DNA of 64,000 nucleotides from CAWGOF01 sp963824225 (GTDB lineage: Bacteria; Acidobacteriota; Polarisedimenticolia; Polarisedimenticolales; Polarisedimenticolaceae): contig CAWGOF010000001.1 in the NCBI GenBank assembly GCA_963824225.1, forward strand, positions 310,001 to 374,000, written 5' to 3'. The notes beneath the pieces were generated by a model. The model was not told the DNA's origin, ran no database searches, and saw nothing but the letters and a program-made list of their open reading frames with translations. Below, piece by piece: positions 58,994-64,000 of the stretch (position 1 is its first letter; every line of letters starts with the position of its first letter). The position numbers and the translations under genes were made by a program.

Positions 58994-60796
58994 TCATGGC
59001 TTCGCGAGCGCCTCGGCCAGCCGGGGCTCGAGGTCGGTACGACCGAGCGCGATCGCCCGGCGGTAGTCCTGGGCCGCCTCGGCGCGATCGCCCCGTGCCA
59101 GGGCCAGGTTGCCCAGCTGGGCCCACGCCTTGTCCAGGGTCGGGTCGAGGACGAGGGCCTTGCGCAGCGCGCGGCTCGCTCGACCGACGTGGCCCAGGCG
59201 GCTCTCGGCGATCCCGAGATTCAGATGACCCGCCGGATGGAGCGGCCCGAACTCGACCGCCCGCGCGAACGACTCGCGGGCCTCGTCGATCCGGCCGAGC
59301 TGGCCGAGCACCGACCCGCGCTCGAGCCATGCCGCGACGAGCGGCCGGTACGCGGCGAGCGCGTGGTCGAGCGCGACGAGAGCGGCCTCGAGGTCGCCGC
59401 GACGAGCGGCGATCCGACCGAGGATCAGCTGCGCCCGCGGGCTCGCCGTACGGACCCGGGTCGCGGCGCCGAACAGCGTTTCCTCGTCGCGCCAGTCCTC
59501 GCAGCGGGTCCACGTGCGCACGGCGAGCGCCAGGACGAGCAGCACGGCGGCCGAGATCGCCAGGTGGCGACGCCACCCGTGCGGCGGACCGCCGCGCTCG
59601 ATGGCGCGACCGAGGCCCAGACCGACGAGGATGCACACGCCGGCGGACGGCAGGTACGCCAGCCGCTCGGCGACCGCCGCACCGATGTCGAACAGCAAGT
59701 TCCCGACGATGGCGTACGGCACGAGGAACAGCAGGCTCGCGAACGCGCAGACGCGCGCCGAGACGCCCGAACGCACGGCCGGGGCCAGCGCGACGCTGAC
59801 GAGCACGACGAGGATCGCCAGGCCCGCGAGCGGCCGCGCGGCGAACAGCGTGGTCTCGATCGGCACGGCCGGAGCGGTGTAGTCGGCGGTCAACCGGAGC
59901 GGTACGAGGAGCAGCGAGACGTAGCGCGGAACGATCGCGAGCGCCGTGAACGCACGCTCCGCGCCGTCGAGCGCAGCGAGCGGGTTGTCGAACGGATGGA
60001 CCTCCTGGAGCCCCGCGACCGCGCCGGTCGCGCCGATCCGCAGGACGGCGTACGCCAGAACCGCGACGCCGGTCGGGGCGCAGGCCGCGAGGCGATCGAC
60101 GAGCCACGCGGACCGAGTGTCGGCGGGTGGGCGCGGCTCGAGCGCGACGAGCGCGAGCATCAAGAGCGGCGCGGCGAGCGCGACCTCCTTGGCCCCCAGC
60201 GCGAGGAACACGACCGCGCCTGCGGTCCACGCGAACCCGCGCCGCACGCCGACCCGCTCGCGCGGGTCGAGGGCCCGTGTCGCGAGGCCCAGCGCGGCGA
60301 ACGACAAGCCGGCCGCCAGGACCTCGGCTCGACCCACGATGCCGGCGATCGCCTCGACGTGGATCGGGTGCACCGCGAACAGCATCGCCGATACGAACGC
60401 CACGCTGGGCGACCCACCGATCCGCCGCACGAGCGCGAACAGGGCCAGCGTCGCCGCCGCGTGCAGCGCCACGTTCACCGCGTGGGCGATGCGTGCGTCA
60501 GGCCGGCCGACGACCCGCCGCTCGAGCGCATACGTCGCGATCACGGTCGGGCGGTACAGGCTGTTGTCTGCGCCCTCGACGCCTTCCCAGTACGTGGTGG
60601 AGAAGATCTCGCGCACGTCGCCGCGCTCGACGATCGGGTTCGCCTCGACGGCCAGCCGATCGTCCTGGATGTACGCGCTGTGCGCCAGCGGCCAATGGGC
60701 CAGCGGCACGAGCAGCAGGATCGATGCGCCGAACGCCCAGACGACGGTGCGGTCCGGGTCGCGTGCGGGACGCCTGGAGGGGTCTCGGTTCGCCAC
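58994..60796 (-). CDS. TMTC-like membrane protein with C-terminal TPRs
   Basis: 600 residues from GTG 60796. About ten TM segments in 1-420, with I-Q-D-D-R-L-A-V in the first loop (acidic pair) and N-S-L-Y-R-P-T-V-I-A-T-Y-A as in TMTC/O-mannosyltransferase-like proteins; TPRs at ~430-590. TMTC proteins O-mannosylate exported proteins in eukaryotes; bacterial homologs with this build are uncharacterised. Starts 2 nt after the ftsK stop; the sialidase-like gene follows, so the three are probably co-transcribed. Confidence 0.72.
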   Translation of the reverse strand: MANRDPSRRPARDPDRTVVWAFGASILLLVPLAHWPLAHSAYIQDDRLAVEANPIVERGDVREIFSTTYWEGVEGADNSLYRPTVIATYALERRVVGRPDARIAHAVNVALHAAATLALFALVRRIGGSPSVAFVSAMLFAVHPIHVEAIAGIVGRAEVLAAGLSFAALGLATRALDPRERVGVRRGFAWTAGAVVFLALGAKEVALAAPLLMLALVALEPRPPADTRSAWLVDRLAACAPTGVAVLAYAVLRIGATGAVAGLQEVHPFDNPLAALDGAERAFTALAIVPRYVSLLLVPLRLTADYTAPAVPIETTLFAARPLAGLAILVVLVSVALAPAVRSGVSARVCAFASLLFLVPYAIVGNLLFDIGAAVAERLAYLPSAGVCILVGLGLGRAIERGGPPHGWRRHLAISAAVLLVLALAVRTWTRCEDWRDEETLFGAATRVRTASPRAQLILGRIAARRGDLEAALVALDHALAAYRPLVAAWLERGSVLGQLGRIDEARESFARAVEFGPLHPAGHLNLGIAESRLGHVGRASRALRKALVLDPTLDKAWAQLGNLALARGDRAEAAQDYRRAIALGRTDLEPRLAEALAKP

Positions 60797-60797
60797 G

Positions 60798-63132
60798 TCA
60801 GCGCTGCGCGGCCAGGCTCTCCAAGTACTCGGGTCCGACGAGGACCTCGCGCGGCTTGCTGCCCTCGCCGGGACCGACGACGCCTTCCCGCTCCATCATG
60901 TCCACGATCCGCGCGGCGCGAGCGTACCCGAGCTGCAGGCGCCGCTGGATCAGCGTGATCGAGCACTTCCCTTCCTGGTCACGACCGTGCGTACCGCCTC
61001 GAAGAACATCTCGTCGCGCGCCTCGTCGAGCCGCGCCGGCTCGGGCCTCGTGCGGGTCTTCGAGGATCGACTCGATCGTAGACCGGCTTGGCCGCGGTCT
61101 TCTTGAGGAACGCCGTGATGCGGTGGATCTCGGGCTCCGTGATGTACCCGCCGTGCAGCCGCTGGACGCGGGCCGAGCCGGTGGGCAGGAACAGCATGTC
61201 GCCGCGCCCGAGCAGCTGCTCCGCGCCCTGCTGGTCGATGATCGTCCGTGAGTCCACGCGCTGGCGACACGCGGAACGCGATGCGCGACGGGAAGTTGGC
61301 CTTGATCGTGCCCGTGATCACGTCGACCGACGGGCGCTGGGTCGCCAGGATCAGGTGGATCCCCACGGCGCGCGCCATCTGCGCCAGGCGCATGATCGAC
61401 TCCTCGACGTCGGCCGAGGAGACCATCATCAGGTCGGCCATCTCGTCGATCACGATGACGATGTACGGCAGGTGCTGGAGGGGGACGGGCTCGCCGCCGC
61501 GCTCGTCGTCCATCGTGCGTCCCGGCTCGTCGGCCAGGAGCGTGTTGAACTGGGCGATGTTGCGCACGCCGACCGCGGCCAGCTTGCGGTAGCGCGCCTC
61601 CATCTCGCGCACCGCCCACTTGCAGCGCAGCCGAGGCGTGCTTGGGCTCGGTGACCACGGGGATCAGCAGGTGCGGGATCTCGGCGTAGATCCCGAGCTC
61701 GATCATCTTCGTGTCGATCATGATGAAGCGGACGTCGTCGGGCGTCGACCTTGTAGAGCAGGCTGGCGATCATTCCGTTCAGCGCCGACCGACTTGCCCG
61801 CGCCCGTCGCCCCGGCGATCAGCAGGTGCGGCATGCGGTCGAGCTCGGCCACGTGGACTTCGCCGTGGATGTCCTTCCCCAGCGCGAGCGTGAGCTTCGA
61901 GCGCGACGCCGCGATAGCGCTCGGAGTCGAGCAGCTCGCGGGGGAAGATCGTTTCCTGTCGGCGGTTCGGGACCTCGATCCCGACCGTCGAGCGGCCGGG
62001 GAGTGCGATCGATGCGCACCGACTCGGCCTTCAGCGCGAGACCCAGGTCGTCGTGCATGCCGGTGAGCTTGGAGTACTTGACGCCCGCGTCGGGCTTGTA
62101 CTCGAACGTGGTCACGACCGGGCCGGGGTGGATGGCCACGACGCTGCCCGACAGGTCGAACTCCCGGAACTTCTCGGTCATCATCCGCGCGCGCTCGAGG
62201 AGCTCCTTCTCGTCTTCGCGGTCCTGGGGCTCGGGCGGAGCGAGCAGGTCGAGCGGCGGGAGTGCGTAGCCGCGCTGACCCTGGTCCATCGGGAGCCGAG
62301 ACTGCCGCGGTCGGGGGGGCGGCACGGCGCGCTCGGCGACCGCCGGGACCGGGGCCTCGTCCGGGGCCTCGGGGGAGCGGGCCTCGAAGCGGATCGACGG
62401 TCGGACCGCGGGCCGCGCTGCCGGCGCAGGCTCGGGAGCGGCCGGGGCGACCGGGGCCTCGGGCTTGGCCCGGCGGCGCTCGGCGGCCCGGCGGCGTACG
62501 GCCGCGAGCGCGCGACCGATCAGGCCCAGGGCGGGGGTCGACGCCCCCTGGACCAGCTCGGCCGAGCGGGCGATCGAGAACCGCGACAGCAGGATCGTCA
62601 GCCCGAGGATCGCGGTACCGGCGACGAGGATCGATCCGGTCGGAGCGAAGAGCGCGGCGAGCGCCGCCGCCGTGCGCAGACCGACGTACCCACCGGGCAG
62701 GAACCGCTGGCCATCGATCGCGATCTCGCCGAACAGCAGCTCGGCCAGGGCCAGCACGAGCACCGCGATCGCGGCGTATCCGGCCAGGCGCCACGGACCG
62801 GGGCGGACGCCGCCCCAGGGGCGGACGCCGCCCGAGGGGCGGACCGTCTTGCGCCGGCGGAACGCCGACCAGCCGAGCACCGCGAGCGCGAACGGCAGGA
62901 CGTACGCCCCGGTGCCGAAGAGTTGGAGCGCGGCCTCGGCCGACGTGGCCCCGACGCGGCCGATACGGTTCTCGATCGGGTGCGCGGCCGACTGCCGCGT
63001 GAACCACGTCGGGTCGGAGGCCCGATAGCTCGCGAGGGCCAGTGCCAGCGCCAGCGCGATCGCCCAGCACAGGACGCTCGCCGCCTCGTGGATCCGCGGG
63101 TGCGGACGGGGTGCGGATCGTGCGCCGGCCAC
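60798..63132 (-). CDS. ftsK: DNA translocase FtsK (motor domain frame-broken)
   Basis: Hexameric ATPase that pumps chromosome ends at the septum. GTG 63132. Four TM helices in the first ~200 residues, a Pro/Ala-rich linker (~210-310), then the alpha/beta motor: H-P-G-P-V-V-T-T-F-E-Y, I-A-G-A-T-G-A-G-K-S (Walker A, near 61825), V-I-V-I-D-E-M-A-D-L-M-M (Walker B, near 61450), L-A-T-Q-R-P-S-V-D-V-I-T-G. The gamma DNA-reading domain ends the protein (L-I-Q-R-R-L-Q-L-G-Y-A-R-A-A). About nine one-base indels (62010 to 60975) scatter the motor over frames; the N-terminal half is clean. Likely assembly errors. Confidence 0.9.
62800..62846. repeat. 18-bp tandem repeat in the ftsK membrane-domain loop
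   Basis: About 2.6 copies of a unit based on GGGGCGGACGCCGCCC, period 18, coding G-G-V-R-P-(W/G). It lies between TM helices 2 and 3. Confidence 0.75.
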
Positions 63133-63133
63133 G

Positions 63134-64000
63134 TCAGAGCTCCACGAGCACAGGGATGATCAGCGGCTTGCGCTGCGTGCGCCGACGCACGAACCGTTTC
63201 AGCTCGGTGTGGATGCGTGCTTTGAGCATCGCCTCGTCCCGTCGCTCCTCGGCCGTCGCCTCGGCCAGCGCCGCGAGCACGCGGCGCTCGGCGTCCACGC
63301 GAAACCCCTCTTCGCCCAGCGCATCGGGGACGAACCCACGGCTGACGATCTCGGCCTGATCCCGCGAGCGGTCGCCCCCGCGATCGACCGCGACGACGGC
63401 GACGAGAATGCCCTGGCCCGCGCTGCGGCGGCGATCCTCGATCAGCGTCTCGTCCACCTCGTCGAGCGCGGCGTCGATGAACACCTGACCGACCGGTACG
63501 CGATCGACGACCTCGAGCGAGTCCGCGGACAACGCCACGACGTCGCCCGACTCGATCAAGCGCACGGAGTCTACGCCAAGCCCACACTCGACGCCAAGCC
63601 GCGCGTGCGCGCGGAGATGTCGAAACTCGCCGTGGATCGGCACGAGGAACCGCGGCCGCACGAGCTCGATCACTCGGCGCAGGTCGTCGCGCGACGCGTG
63701 ACCCGAGGCATGGACGGGCGCGTCGCGCGTCGTGATCACGTCGGCGCCGCGGCGGGCCACGTGATCGAGCATCCGGCCGATGCTCTTCTCGTTGCCCGGG
63801 ATCTCGCGCGCCGAGTGGACCACGAGGTCGCCGTCGTCGAGCTGGACGAAGCGGTGCTTGCCCACGGCGATCCGCGCGAGCGCCGAGGCCGGCTCGCCCT
63901 GGGACCCGGTCGCCACGACGAGCGCTTGCTCGCGCGGCAGGGCCATCACCTCGTCGGCGGTCACGCGCACGCCGGGCGGGAACGCGATCAGCCCCAGGCG
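63134..64000 (-). CDS. rnj: Ribonuclease J, C-terminal part (partial)
   Basis: 288 residues to the window edge; N-terminal metallo-beta-lactamase motif lies outside. Visible: V-V-A-T-G-S-Q-G-E-P-A-S-A-L-A-R-I-A, V-H-S-A-R-E-I-P-G-N-E, V-H-A-S-G-H-A (metal/phosphate region) and F-L-V-P-I-H-G-E-F-R-H-L-R-A-H-A, all RNase J beta-CASP hallmarks, then the C-terminal domain. 5'-3' exo/endonuclease in RNA turnover. Its stop is 1 nt before the ftsK start, so the two are coupled. Confidence 0.92.
   Translation of the reverse strand, partial: RLGLIAFPPGVRVTADEVMALPREQALVVATGSQGEPASALARIAVGKHRFVQLDDGDLVVHSAREIPGNEKSIGRMLDHVARRGADVITTRDAPVHASGHASRDDLRRVIELVRPRFLVPIHGEFRHLRAHARLGVECGLGVDSVRLIESGDVVALSADSLEVVDRVPVGQVFIDAALDEVDETLIEDRRRSAGQGILVAVVAVDRGGDRSRDQAEIVSRGFVPDALGEEGFRVDAERRVLAALAEATAEERRDEAMLKARIHTELKRFVRRRTQRKPLIIPVLVEL

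Noticed and set aside
1..64000. CRISPR arrays, insertion sequences, prophage or attachment sites
   Set aside because: No spaced direct repeats, transposase, integrase or phage structural genes were found; only two short coding tandem repeats.

Overview
The window is high-GC (about 70 % by eye), very densely packed bacterial DNA with no gene-free stretch over 300 bp. Cell-envelope genes (PBP1A-type synthase, lipobox lipoproteins, Und-P-sugar type glycosyltransferases) point to a Gram-negative-type envelope. Lipoproteins of the alkaline-phosphatase superfamily carrying TPR tails, many TPR proteins, RNase J and a C25 (gingipain-type) protease fit Acidobacteriota or a myxobacterium/deltaproteobacterium-like lineage. 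This placement is an inference from gene content only.

Layout. 1-3.7 kb: end of ribBA, then the SRP/ribosome operon ffh-rpsP-khpA-rimM-trmD-rplS. 3.7-17.8 kb: a large TPR protein, a degenerate NtrC-like regulator, a lipoate/octanoyl transferase, PBP1A, uvrB, an orphan HprK-like ATPase, uvrC, a hydrolase-fold protein without its serine, and a prenyl diphosphate synthase. 17.8-23.4 kb: three consecutive, start/stop-overlapping proteins of the alkaline phosphatase superfamily. 23.5-29.5 kb: the most interesting locus, a probable radical-SAM RiPP system: PqqD-like recognition protein, radical SAM enzyme, a 38-residue Cys-containing precursor-like peptide with its own promoter, and a 1429-residue exported C25 cysteine peptidase. 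29.5-33.9 kb: ECF sigma factor, putative anti-sigma, an exported two-repeat protein, and two tandem paralogous exported Cys-rich proteins sharing a C-terminal tail. 33.9-50.3 kb: glycan/LPS region (GT-C membrane transferases, DegT aminotransferases including a WecE-like one, epimerase, GtrB-like GT2, ArnE-like small flippase, methyltransferases, GT87, UGM-like flavoprotein, DUF362). 50.3-57.8 kb: lipoprotein, rnc, DUF4097 protein, then thiamine genes (ThiF/MoeB-rhodanese divergent from thiD-thiO-thiS-thiG-thiE). 57.8-64 kb: sialidase-like lipoprotein, TMTC-like membrane TPR protein, ftsK and the C-terminal part of RNase J.

Genes are commonly coupled through 4-nt overlaps (ATGA, GTGA, TTGA), and many promoters are a TAnnnT -10 box only 6-13 nt before the start codon, suggesting leaderless or near-leaderless mRNAs. 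Single-base frame breaks are confined to a few patches (1-3.3 kb, 10.1-10.7 kb, 36.5-37.8 kb, 60.9-62.1 kb) in highly conserved genes. They look like assembly errors rather than real pseudogenes, and those genes are annotated as functional with that caveat.
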